Assembly: GCA_937868765.1 (NCBI GenBank)
Contig: CALMNL010000015.1
Location: forward strand, 60,967 to 124,966
Direction: 5' to 3'
Source: an uncultured Desulfatitalea sp.
GTDB lineage: Bacteria; Desulfobacterota; Desulfobacteria; Desulfobacterales; Desulfosarcinaceae
DNA: 64,000 bases
Shown here: positions 56,221-64,000 of the stretch, piece after piece
How positions within the stretch are numbered: the first letter of the stretch is position 1
Layout of the letters: the number at the start of each line of letters is the position of its first letter
The notes under the pieces: generated by a model
Told to the model about the DNA's origin: nothing
The model's input: only the letters and a program-made list of their open reading frames with translations
The model's database searches: none
Translations under genes and position numbers: made by a program

Positions 56221-57198
56221 CTACTTTAACGCTTCATTTTTAAGGCAGCAGCGCACAAAGTGGCCTGGTGCCACTTCGCGCAGTCCCAGTATTTGTCCCT
56301 GGCAAGCCGCAGTGGCATCCGGGCATTGTTCGCCGAATCGGCATGCAGTGGCGGCGATGCTGCTACGGTCCGTGGCCAACGATTTGCTTTTCTCGGATGT
56401 TTTGCTCCCGGGAATGGCGGCGAGCAGTTTGAGGGTGTACGGATGACAGGGCGAGTCGAAGAGCGCTCCGGCGGGTGCCGCTTCCATGATCTGCCCGCGG
56501 TACATCACGCAGACATGATCGCATATATAGCTCACCACATTCAGGTCATGGGAAATGAAGAGATAGCTCAGTCCCAGTTCCTGCTGTAGATCCTTCAGCA
56601 GGTTGATGATCTGGGCTTGGATGGAGACATCCAGGGCGGAGATGGGTTCATCGCAGAGAATCAGTCGTGGGGATACACTTAATGCCCGGGCGATGCCCAC
56701 CCGTTGACGCTGGCCGCCGCTGAACTCATGGGGATAGCGATCGGCACTGGCCTTGGGCATGCCCACCATATCCAACAGTTGTTCGATGCGACGACGCTGG
56801 TCGGCCTTGGACCGGATGCCGGCCATGCGTACACCTTCGCCGATGGATTGAGCCACCGTCATGCGTGGATTCAATGAGCTGTAAGGATCCTGGAAGATCA
56901 TCTGAATGCGTTTGCGCAGAGGCTTGAACGCCTGCTCGTCCAGGTCCGTGATCTCGCTGCCCTCGAAGATGATGCGGCCGCTGTCCGGCGGGAGCAGCCG
57001 CAGGATGAGCCGGGCGACCGTCGATTTGCCGCAACCGCTTTCACCCACCAGCCCCAGGGTCTGGTGGGGTTGGATCTCCAGATCCACGCCGTCCACCGCT
57101 TGGATCGAACCGCCCTTGCGCTGCAAGAATCCCCGATGCACTGCAAATGACTTTTTCAGCTCCTGCACCTGGAGAATGGGAGGTGTCTCTACGCTCAT
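56221..57198 (-). CDS. Peptide ABC transporter ATPase (OppF/DppF-like)
   Basis: A 325-residue ATPase. Walker A GESGCGKSTVARL, Q-loop FQDPYSSLNPRM, signature SGGQRQRVGIARAL, Walker B LILCDEPISALD and His-loop SHDLNVV are all complete. The C-terminal oligopeptide/dipeptide extension has HPYTLKLLAAIPG and four cysteines (CRFGEQCPDATAAC, RCC) that can bind an iron-sulfur cluster. ATG 57198 with AAAGGGA upstream is the start and overlaps the preceding ATPase gene by four bases. It is the last gene of a five-gene peptide importer operon. Confidence 0.93.
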   Translation of the reverse strand: MSVETPPILQVQELKKSFAVHRGFLQRKGGSIQAVDGVDLEIQPHQTLGLVGESGCGKSTVARLILRLLPPDSGRIIFEGSEITDLDEQAFKPLRKRIQMIFQDPYSSLNPRMTVAQSIGEGVRMAGIRSKADQRRRIEQLLDMVGMPKASADRYPHEFSGGQRQRVGIARALSVSPRLILCDEPISALDVSIQAQIINLLKDLQQELGLSYLFISHDLNVVSYICDHVCVMYRGQIMEAAPAGALFDSPCHPYTLKLLAAIPGSKTSEKSKSLATDRSSIAATACRFGEQCPDATAACQGQILGLREVAPGHFVRCCLKNEALK

Positions 57199-58193
57199 GC
57201 CGAATCCCTTTCCATGCCGTAAAGAATAGGGCAGCGGGCCAGGTGGCCTTCGCCATAATCGCACATCTCCGGAAATGCATCGACACATGAGGGGCGCCGA
57301 TGGGGGCAGCGCGGATGAAACGGACAGCCGCTGGGTTTGTAGGCAGGATGGGGCACGCTGCCCGGTATGCTGTAAAGGCGCTGTCCGCGCTTTTCCCGGG
57401 TCGGGAGCGAATCCAGCAAAGCCATGGTGTAGGGGTGGCGTGGGTTATTGAAAATATGGCCTGTGGTGCCCTGTTCGAAGATCATGCCGGCGTACATCAC
57501 ATATACACGGTCGGCGATGGTGGCCACCACCCCCAGATCGTGGGTGATATACTGGATCGCCATGCGGGAGTGCTGCTGCAAACGTTTGAGCAGCTGGAGG
57601 ATCTGGGCCTGAACAGTTACATCCAGGGCCGTAGTGGGCTCGTCGGCGATCATCAGCTCGGGGCCGCAGGCCAGTGCCATAGCTATCATCGCCCGCTGGC
57701 GCTGGCCGCCGCTGAGCTGGTGGGGGTAGTCGTCTATCCGTTTCCCAGGATCGGTGATGCCCACGTCCTCCAGCAGTTGGATGGTGCGACGTCTGGCATC
57801 GGCGGTGGTGACCGCCTCGTGTACCAGAATGGCTTCACTGATCTGATCGCCGATGGTGAAGACCGGATTCAGCGAGGTCATTGGTTCTTGAAACACCATG
57901 GCCATCCGTTTGCCCCGCAGTGCGCGCAGTCCGGAAGAGGGCATCTCCAGCAGTGATTCGCCGCCGAAGAGGATGCGGCCGCCGGCGATGCGGGCCGGCG
58001 GCTGGGGCAGAAGCCCCATGACCGCCAGGGCCGTCACTGTCTTGCCACAGCCGGACTCTCCAACGATACACACCGTCTCCCCATTTCGGATTTCGAAATC
58101 GACGCCATCCACAGCCCGGGAGACAGGCCCGTCGCCGTGGAACTGGACCCTCAGGTCTTCAACTTTCAGGACGATGTCGGTGGATGACGCCAT
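57195..58193 (-). CDS. Peptide ABC transporter ATPase (OppD/DppD-like)
   Basis: A 332-residue ATPase. Walker [18 protein letters not shown]-loop [12 protein letters not shown], signature [14 protein letters not shown], Walker [12 protein letters not shown] and His-loop THDLGVV are intact. The C-terminal motif [12 protein letters not shown] and the Cys pattern [14 protein letters not shown] are typical of OppD/DppD. ATG 58193 is preferred; a TTG at 58214 overlaps the permease stop and is also possible. It pairs with the following ATPase to energise the two permeases. Confidence 0.92.
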   Translation of the reverse strand: MASSTDIVLKVEDLRVQFHGDGPVSRAVDGVDFEIRNGETVCIVGESGCGKTVTALAVMGLLPQPPARIAGGRILFGGESLLEMPSSGLRALRGKRMAMVFQEPMTSLNPVFTIGDQISEAILVHEAVTTADARRRTIQLLEDVGITDPGKRIDDYPHQLSGGQRQRAMIAMALACGPELMIADEPTTALDVTVQAQILQLLKRLQQHSRMAIQYITHDLGVVATIADRVYVMYAGMIFEQGTTGHIFNNPRHPYTMALLDSLPTREKRGQRLYSIPGSVPHPAYKPSGCPFHPRCPHRRPSCVDAFPEMCDYGEGHLARCPILYGMERDSA

Positions 58194-58210
58194 GCAGGCT
58201 GGTGTTCCTC

Positions 58211-59383
58211 TCAATTTCTTTCGCGTAATTTGGGGTTCAAAATGTCGCGTAGGCCTTCGCCGAAAAGGTTGAAGGCCAGCAGCACGATCAGAATCACGAT
58301 GCCCGGCGCGAAGGTCAGCCAGGGGGCATCGAAAATAAAGTCCTTGCCGTCCGAAAGAATATTGCCCCAGGTGGCATGGGGCGGCGGTACGCCGAACCCC
58401 AGAAAGCTCAATCCCGCCTCGGTGAGCATGGCCGAGGCGATGCCCAGGGTGGCGGAGACCAGTACCGGTGCCAGGGCATTGGGCATGATGTGTCGGAAGA
58501 TAATATGCAGATCGCTGAGCCCCAGGGCACGCGCCGCGGCTACGAAATCCTGCTCGCGCAGGGAGAGAAATTCGGCCCGCACCAGGCGGGTGGTGCCCAT
58601 CCAGCTGGTCAGGCCGATGACGATCATGATGGTGTAAAGGCTCGGGGGCAGCAGTGCCACAACGGTAAGAATCAGGAAGAAGGACGGGAAGCAGAGCATG
58701 ATGTCGACGGCCCGCATGACCAGATCATCCACCCCGATGGCTGTCCAGCTGAGCCAGCGCAGCAAAACAGGGGTGGGTTCGCCGCGTCTCCGGCGCCGCC
58801 AGGCATAGAAAGCCCACCCTGCCAGGGCGCCGGCGGCGGCCAGCAGTGCCGCCAACGGCTTGGCAGCAAGCGCCAGGATGGGTGCGGCGACCACCAGGGA
58901 CCAGGAGAGGATATGGCCCACTCGGATCGCACGCTGGCCGAAATAGCCTGCCAGGCCGCCCAGCACGATGCCGATGAGCACAGAGATGCCCACTGCAACG
59001 AATCCGACGGTCAGGGATACCCAGGCGCCCTGCAGCATGCGGGCAAACACGTCCCGCCCCAAATCGTCGGTGCCGAGAAGATATCTCCCCAGGATCGGGG
59101 CGGTCCCGGAAACCACCGTTTCCGGGATGGGCACCGACATGGGGGGCCGCAGTTTTTCCTGAAGCCGCACCTGGGCCGGGTCGAGCACCGGCTTGCGTCC
59201 GGAGGTCAGCAGCATCCCGGCAACGGCAATGATGAAGAATATCGCGAAGATCACCAACCCCGAAAAAGCCATCCGGTTCTTGCGCAACAGGCGCCACGTC
59301 TCCGACCACGGTGACCGCGAAGGCGGCATCAAATCCAGATCCAGAACCGTTTGGGGCGTGTGGGCCGTTGTAATCGTCTTCAT
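58211..59383 (-). CDS. Peptide ABC transporter permease (OppC/DppC-like) with an extra hydrophobic insert
   Basis: A 390-residue permease, longer than the usual 290-310. It has the family N-terminal helix, LGTDDLGRDVFARMLQGAWVSL and the EAA loop RALGLSDLHIIFRHIMPNALAP. Between about 155 and 215 lies an insert with ILSWSLVVAAPILALAAKPL and a basic RRRRRGEPTP segment, which could add two helices or an extra loop. It overlaps the oppB-like gene by four bases and the next ATPase frame by a few. It imports peptides or related solutes. Confidence 0.9.
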   Translation of the reverse strand: MKTITTAHTPQTVLDLDLMPPSRSPWSETWRLLRKNRMAFSGLVIFAIFFIIAVAGMLLTSGRKPVLDPAQVRLQEKLRPPMSVPIPETVVSGTAPILGRYLLGTDDLGRDVFARMLQGAWVSLTVGFVAVGISVLIGIVLGGLAGYFGQRAIRVGHILSWSLVVAAPILALAAKPLAALLAAAGALAGWAFYAWRRRRRGEPTPVLLRWLSWTAIGVDDLVMRAVDIMLCFPSFFLILTVVALLPPSLYTIMIVIGLTSWMGTTRLVRAEFLSLREQDFVAAARALGLSDLHIIFRHIMPNALAPVLVSATLGIASAMLTEAGLSFLGFGVPPPHATWGNILSDGKDFIFDAPWLTFAPGIVILIVLLAFNLFGEGLRDILNPKLRERN

Positions 59384-60339
59384 AATCGAATCCTGGGGTC
59401 CACGACCATGTAAAGCAGGTCGGAAATAAAGGTCCCGGCCAGCACCAATACACCCGTGATGAAGTTGAGGGTCAGGATGACCGGATAGTCTCTGGCCAGG
59501 ATGGCCTCATAGGCCATGCGGCCCATACCGGGCCAGCCGAAGATCGATTCGATGATCACCGATCCGCCGATCAGGCCGGGCAACATCAAGCCGAACATGG
59601 TGACAAAGGGCAACAGGGCATTGCGCAGGGCGTGGCGGTAGTAAACACCGTCGTAGGACAAGCCCTTGGCCCGGGCGGTGCGCACATAATCCATGCCGAT
59701 GATCTCCAGCATCTGACCGCGCACATAGCGGGAGAGAACGGCGATGCCACCGGTGGCCCCCAGGATGGATGGCAGCACCAGGTGCCAGACCCGGTCCATG
59801 AACAGAACCATGACCGAATCGGAGGTCACGCCGAAGGTCTGCATGTCGATCACCGGCACATTCAGGTGTGTGACCACCAGGATGATCAAGACATAGGCGA
59901 AGAAGAACCCCGGCACGGAGATGAGTACGTAGGACAAGAAGGTGGTGCTCTTGTCGAACGGACCGTTGCGTTGGATGGCCGCGCGGATGCCCATGGGAAA
60001 GGAGAAGGTCCAGGTGAGCAGCGTGCCCAGGATGAAAAGCGGCAGGCTGTTGAGAAAACGCTCATAGATTTTTCCCAGCACCGGCCGGCTGTCCTTCCAG
60101 GAGACGGTCTTTCCGGTGAAGAGGTCACGGTAGAAGAGCAGGTATTGGATGTGCAGGGGTTTGTCCAGATGGAACTGCTGGCGCATGCGTTCCACGACTT
60201 CACGGGTAAACTTGGGGTTGAGCGGGTCGATCTGGCTGGGCTGGCCGGGCGCCAGGTGGATCACCAGGAAGGAGACGACCGAAACGAAGAAAAGCGTAAT
60301 CGATTTTTGAACGACGCTTCTGCCGAAAAATGCGATCAT
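59380..60339 (-). CDS. Peptide ABC transporter permease (OppB/DppB-like)
   Basis: A 319-residue permease with about six membrane helices. The N-terminal LFFVSVVSFLVIHLAPGQP, then the EAA loop YVRTARAKGLSYDGVYYRHALRNALLPF and the end LLYMVVDPRIRL, match OppB/DppB. The periplasmic loop is somewhat extended, with LFTGKTVSWKDSRPVLGKI. It overlaps the oppC-like gene by four bases and lies 15 bases after the binding protein gene. Confidence 0.93.
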   Translation of the reverse strand: MIAFFGRSVVQKSITLFFVSVVSFLVIHLAPGQPSQIDPLNPKFTREVVERMRQQFHLDKPLHIQYLLFYRDLFTGKTVSWKDSRPVLGKIYERFLNSLPLFILGTLLTWTFSFPMGIRAAIQRNGPFDKSTTFLSYVLISVPGFFFAYVLIILVVTHLNVPVIDMQTFGVTSDSVMVLFMDRVWHLVLPSILGATGGIAVLSRYVRGQMLEIIGMDYVRTARAKGLSYDGVYYRHALRNALLPFVTMFGLMLPGLIGGSVIIESIFGWPGMGRMAYEAILARDYPVILTLNFITGVLVLAGTFISDLLYMVVDPRIRL

Positions 60340-60354
60340 CGGTGCTCCTTACCC

Positions 60355-62454
60355 TCAGGGGGTGGCCTCCGGAGAATGGGACAGCTTGATCCACTGATTG
60401 AAGTAATAGGTATAATTGCCCGTTTTCGTGGGAGTGATGGGTTTGATCTCGACCCGACCGTCGGGCAGGTTGATCTGCCGGACGATGCGCTTGTCCAGCA
60501 AGGCCGTCCAACGCTTCACGTACAAGAAAGTATAGGGTTGCGCCTCGGCGATGATTTCGTGCAGCCGATGGCAATAGGCCACCTGCTGCCGGTGGTCGTA
60601 TTCCTGGCGGATTTTGAGGATCAGGTCGTCGGCCTCCGCGTTTTTGAAGCCCACGAAGTTGAGCTGGAAAGGGCCGCTCTGGCTTGAGTGCCAGATCTGG
60701 TAGAGATCCGGGTCGAAGCCCATGGACCAGCCGAGAATCAGGGCATCGAAATCCAACTGATTGACCCGCTTCTCCACGAAGACCGACCACTCGAGCAGGT
60801 CCGTATTGACTTCGACGCCGATCTGCTTCCAGGCATCTTGGGCGACGGCCAGTATCGCTTTGCGTTCAGGATTGCCGTTGTTGGTGATCAAGGTGAAGGC
60901 CAGGCGCCGTCCATTTTTTTGCAGAACGCCGTCGGGCCCGGGTTGCCATCCGGCTTCGGCCAGCAGCTTCAAGGCGCCCTGAGGATCGTAGGGCAGGGGC
61001 TTGACATCATGGTTGTAGTAATCGGTCTGCTTGGGAAAGGGGCCGGTGATGCGCTCACCCTGCCCGTAGAGGACATACTTGATGATCTGGTTGGTATCGA
61101 TGGCCATGCCCAGAGCCCTGCGCACACGCGGGTCGTCGAAAGGCGGCCGACGAAGGTTGTAGCCGATGTAGCTGTAGCCCAGGGCCGTGCCCGAAAAGGG
61201 ATGGAAACGCTCGTCCCGGCTGAGGCGGGCCACCTGGTGCGGCAGTACATTGTAATCGTCCACCGTCCCGGCATAGAACTCCATCTCCTGGGTCAGGGGG
61301 TCGGGAATAATGCGCATGGCGTATTGGTGATAGTTCGGTGCACCTTCCCAGTAGTCCTCAAATCGTCTCAACCGCAAATAGCGGTCCGATTGCCACTCCT
61401 CGAAGACAAAGGGGCCGCTGCCCACGGGGTGCCGGTTGAAATCGCTTTTTCGCAGTGTGAATTCCCCGGGCTTGAGCCCTTTGGCTGTTGCCTCGGTTTG
61501 CAGGTGCGCATCATCGAGAAGGTGAGCGGGAAGGATGCCCATGGCCCAGGTGCCCAGCGCCGGTGAATAGAGGCGCTTGTAGACAATGCGCACCGTCAGC
61601 GGATCGATCGCCGCCACGGATTGTACCGGTTCGAAATCGGGAATGCGCGGGGAGATGTTCCTGGGGTTCATGATGGTATTGTAGGTGAACAGAACATCGG
61701 CGGCAGTCAAGGCATGACCGTCGTGAAAGCGGACATTGGGGCGCAAGTGGAATTCGATGACCGGATTGTGGACTGTCGCCGGCAACACCTGGCGCGCAAG
61801 TTCGAGGTGGCTGTCCGATGAAAGGGGCGCATCAGGGGTAACGTAAGGAGCGGGATCGAAGCTGGAGAAATATTCCGGTCCGAGCAATACCGCCAGATGA
61901 TCGAAGAGCAGCTGATCGACGCGGTCCAAAGTGAGTCGGATGCGTGCCGGTGCCTGGATGCGAAGGGTTACTTGCTTCTGGGCGGAAGGCGCCCCTATCG
62001 TGACAGTCTGGGTGCTGGATTCAGGCGGCAGCAGCGCAATATCTTTGACATGATCCCAGGCCGCCCCCTCCTGACGCAGGCTTTCGCTCAATTTTGCCAC
62101 GAGGGTGGTCCCATCCACCCGGCCCCAACGGGCTGTGGCCGCCTTATCGTTTAAATGGAAATAGGCCTGCTCGTAGATGCGCCAACTCTCCGCCACACGG
62201 CCACGGAAATTCAGATTTTCATCGTAATCGAGGAGCCCTTCGAAGATCAGTCCGTTGATTTGACCGCTGCTGCTGTCCGCGGCAAGCACGGGGTTGAGCA
62301 GGTTGGCGTCGCCTCCGGCAGCGGTGATGAACTGGCGCAGACGGCCCGGGTTGCCGCGGGTCTGGGCATCATAGCTGGGCACCCAGAAAAAGGAACTGAG
62401 CAACACCAGCGATATCAGCGTAGGCGCAAAAATCAAAACACGGCGTATGTTCAT
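60355..62454 (-). CDS. Peptide/solute-binding protein of the ABC importer (SBP_bac_5)
   Basis: A 699-residue extracytoplasmic binding protein, longer than typical OppA. It has an N-terminal hydrophobic signal or anchor (LIFAPTLISLVLLSSFFWV). FITAAGGDANLLNPVLAADSSSGQI, FHLRPNVRFHDGHALTAADVLFTYN and RRPPFDDPRVRRALGMAID are diagnostic of SBP family 5. No lipobox is clear, so it may be membrane-anchored by its N-terminus. ATG 62454 is chosen over a TTG three codons earlier. It leads the importer operon. The ligand is not known. Confidence 0.92.
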   Translation of the reverse strand: MNIRRVLIFAPTLISLVLLSSFFWVPSYDAQTRGNPGRLRQFITAAGGDANLLNPVLAADSSSGQINGLIFEGLLDYDENLNFRGRVAESWRIYEQAYFHLNDKAATARWGRVDGTTLVAKLSESLRQEGAAWDHVKDIALLPPESSTQTVTIGAPSAQKQVTLRIQAPARIRLTLDRVDQLLFDHLAVLLGPEYFSSFDPAPYVTPDAPLSSDSHLELARQVLPATVHNPVIEFHLRPNVRFHDGHALTAADVLFTYNTIMNPRNISPRIPDFEPVQSVAAIDPLTVRIVYKRLYSPALGTWAMGILPAHLLDDAHLQTEATAKGLKPGEFTLRKSDFNRHPVGSGPFVFEEWQSDRYLRLRRFEDYWEGAPNYHQYAMRIIPDPLTQEMEFYAGTVDDYNVLPHQVARLSRDERFHPFSGTALGYSYIGYNLRRPPFDDPRVRRALGMAIDTNQIIKYVLYGQGERITGPFPKQTDYYNHDVKPLPYDPQGALKLLAEAGWQPGPDGVLQKNGRRLAFTLITNNGNPERKAILAVAQDAWKQIGVEVNTDLLEWSVFVEKRVNQLDFDALILGWSMGFDPDLYQIWHSSQSGPFQLNFVGFKNAEADDLILKIRQEYDHRQQVAYCHRLHEIIAEAQPYTFLYVKRWTALLDKRIVRQINLPDGRVEIKPITPTKTGNYTYYFNQWIKLSHSPEATP

Positions 62455-62627
62455 AGCGGACAAACCACTCTTTGAAGGTATCTGAAAGGTCAGGGGGGTA
62501 CAACGGCCTCAACCGGCGTGTGCCCTGGCACGAGGTGAACCGCTACGATCTGATGACATCAGGAATGGCACCCCGGGGGAAATGGCAGCATCCGTTTCCC
62601 CCGAGCCAGAAATGGAATATCGACGGT

Positions 62628-64000
62628 CTACTTCTCCGGGGAGGCTTGTTTTGCTTCCTTCGGAGCGCCCTGTTCCGCTTTTTCCGGGTTGGCGCCGGCA
62701 TTGCCTTCCGGGGTCTTGGCTTCCAAAGCGGACAATGATGCGCGAACGGCAGTGATCCTCTGGCTGAGCGCTTCCACCTGGGACGGCTCGGTGGTGAGCT
62801 CCTGGACTTCCTTGAGCGCCTGCAATGCCGATTGCAGCGATGGGATGGTGCCCTTGCTGATGTCGATTTCGGCCTTGTAGGTCAGGGAGAGGCGGTGGAT
62901 GTTGTCCATGCGGGTTTGCACCGCCGCACGCACCTCTTTTGATAGGGCGTATTCCCGGGCGCGCTGGAGGTAATCGCCGATGGCCTTGTAGTCGGGCAGA
63001 CCGGAGACATCCAGCAGCGCATCGGCCTTTCCGATGTAATAGTCGCATAGAATGGGGTATATCTCTGCGCGGCCGTAGGACGACTTGATGGCGGCCGCCG
63101 GCTCGACACCATGCAGTACCGCGACGAACGTTTTGCCGGTGGGTGAGAAGGTCCCGCGCCAGATCTCGATGGCGCCTTTTTTGGGTATCACGAAATATTT
63201 GCCGCTGTTGTTAAAGCTGCCCCACATGATCAAGAGAAAAATGGTCAGCACCGCGGCGATTCCCAATTTGATAGAACGCCAGCCGGAATCGGCCGGAGCG
63301 GGTTGGGCTTTGGCCGGAGTCGGCTGGACCCGGCTCTCCTCTTTGGGCGGAGGCGTGGCCATGACCGGTTGGGGGGCTGCCGGCGCCGGCACAACCGATG
63401 GTGTGGCAGGCGCCTGCTTCTTTTGTTCGGGTTGCTCAAGCGCAGGGGCCGGTGCGGGCGCAGTTGCTTCCACGGGAGGCGTTGCGACGGCCTGGATTTC
63501 GGGAGCAGAGGCGGCAGGAGCTTCGTCCGGCGCGGCTTCTGGAGCCGGAGGCTCAGTGACTTGCGCTTCAGAAGGCTGTGCCGGCGGCGCGGCCTGCATC
63601 GGTTCGGGCTCCGTTGGGGACGCCGCCTCGGCCTGGACCGGCGCTTCGGGCACCGGCGGCGTCGCTTCGGGCTCCTCGGCCGGCGGCAGGGGTTCCGCTT
63701 CGGCAACGGGCGGCGGGGTTTCAACCGGCGCCTGGGCCGCGGCTGCGATCTCTTCCATGCTGAAGCGGCGCGCCAGCAGTGTCTGCAGACGCTCCGTTTC
63801 CTGGGGATCGGTGCTGGTGATGAATGGGGGGGCCGTCATTTCAGATAGATCTTGAACAGGTGGCGGGGAATCGTCCCACTGCCGGGGGGCTGCAAACTGT
63901 TTGAACAGCAGCTCTTCAATGGATACGGGCGCTTTGGGAGCGGCCGGCGGCGGGGTTTCAACCGGCGCCTGGGCCGCGGCTGCGATCTCTTCCATGCTGA
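62628..64000 (-). CDS. Pro/Ala-rich membrane protein with internal repeats, 5' end cut by the window
   Basis: At least 455 residues are seen; the frame is still open at the right edge, so the N-terminus is missing. The N-terminal part is Pro/Ala/Glu-rich (EATPPVPEAPVQAEAASP). MEEIAAAAQAPVETPPP occurs twice with a spacing of 79 residues. A membrane helix at about 245-265 (LGIAAVLTIFLLIMWGSF) leads to a helical C-terminal domain (about 330-430) with DYLQRAREYALSKEVRAAV. I do not recognise a family. It could be an envelope protein with a proline-rich cytoplasmic tail. Confidence 0.7.
   Translation of the reverse strand, partial: SMEEIAAAAQAPVETPPPAAPKAPVSIEELLFKQFAAPRQWDDSPPPVQDLSEMTAPPFITSTDPQETERLQTLLARRFSMEEIAAAAQAPVETPPPVAEAEPLPPAEEPEATPPVPEAPVQAEAASPTEPEPMQAAPPAQPSEAQVTEPPAPEAAPDEAPAASAPEIQAVATPPVEATAPAPAPALEQPEQKKQAPATPSVVPAPAAPQPVMATPPPKEESRVQPTPAKAQPAPADSGWRSIKLGIAAVLTIFLLIMWGSFNNSGKYFVIPKKGAIEIWRGTFSPTGKTFVAVLHGVEPAAAIKSSYGRAEIYPILCDYYIGKADALLDVSGLPDYKAIGDYLQRAREYALSKEVRAAVQTRMDNIHRLSLTYKAEIDISKGTIPSLQSALQALKEVQELTTEPSQVEALSQRITAVRASLSALEAKTPEGNAGANPEKAEQGAPKEAKQASPEK
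63711..63763 (-). repeat. Direct repeat, copy 1
   Basis: These 53 bases are identical to 63948-64000. The offset is 237 bases, exactly 79 codons, so the copies keep the reading frame of the Pro-rich protein. The second copy runs to the window edge, so the repeat may be longer. Confidence 0.9.
63948..64000 (-). repeat. Direct repeat, copy 2 (reaches the window edge)
   Basis: Identical to 63711-63763 over the 53 bases available. In the protein it gives the second MEEIAAAAQAPVETPPP. More copies may lie beyond the window. Confidence 0.9.

Overview
This 64 kb window looks like chromosome of a Gram-negative, GC-rich Desulfobacterota member, probably a Desulfosarcina/Desulfobacteraceae-type sulfate reducer. 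That placement is inference from gene content and order: a Tol-Pal envelope operon, a three-subunit FrdCAB-type complex II, DUF721 beside tRNA1(Val) methyltransferase, dnaX-ybaB-recR, hybrid CheA chemosensory genes, bactofilin, and a type VI secretion cargo cassette. No rRNA, CRISPR array, transposase or prophage was seen. Two tRNA-Ser genes are present.

Layout. (1) 1-6450 (+): the end of a type VI secretion (T6SS) cargo locus. It holds a DUF6484 tail fragment, DUF2169, a thiolase-fold protein that seems to lack its catalytic residues, a DUF4150/PAAR-like tip, an AT-rich AHH-type nuclease with an Imm11-type immunity protein, a TIGR02270 HEAT-repeat protein and an unknown protein. (2) 6.7-17.3 kb (+): minor pilins (GspH/FimT, PilW, PilV, PilX), a large PilY1-like adhesin, a 756-residue unknown protein and a GspE/PilB-type ATPase. 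Calcium-loop-like Asp motifs recur in PilW and PilY1. (3) 17.3-24.2 kb (mostly -): LysM protein, groEL-groES, FmdB zinc ribbon, zincin-like protein, a 32-residue basic protein on the plus strand, and hflC-hflK. (4) 24.4-30.9 kb (+): DUF721, tRNA methyltransferase, two tRNA-Ser, dnaX, ybaB, recR, YkgJ-type protein, murI, CsgG-like lipoprotein. (5) 31-38.8 kb (-): response regulator, CheR, CheB, CheW, hybrid CheA, REC-STAS protein, with no receptor gene. (6) 39-45 kb (-): KamA-type radical SAM protein, frdB-frdA-frdC, HD phosphohydrolase. (7) 45-50.4 kb (+): tolQ-tolR-tolA/tonB-like-tolB-pal-cpoB. (8) 50.5-56.2 kb (+): ruvC-ruvA-ruvB, SAM hydrolase family protein, a membrane coiled-coil protein, bactofilin, rplM-rpsI. 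(9) 56.2-62.5 kb (-): a complete peptide-type ABC importer (two ATPases, two permeases, binding protein). (10) 62.6 kb to the end (-): a Pro/Ala-rich membrane protein carrying a repeat with a 79-codon period, cut by the window edge.

Most of the window is conserved core biology. The accessory parts most worth attention are the T6SS nuclease/immunity pair, the degenerate ketosynthase-like protein beside it, the pilus-tip module with its unknown 756-residue partner, the bactofilin pair, and an orphan structured-RNA candidate near 37.96-38.03 kb. Functions are inferred from sequence motifs and context only; no database search was run.
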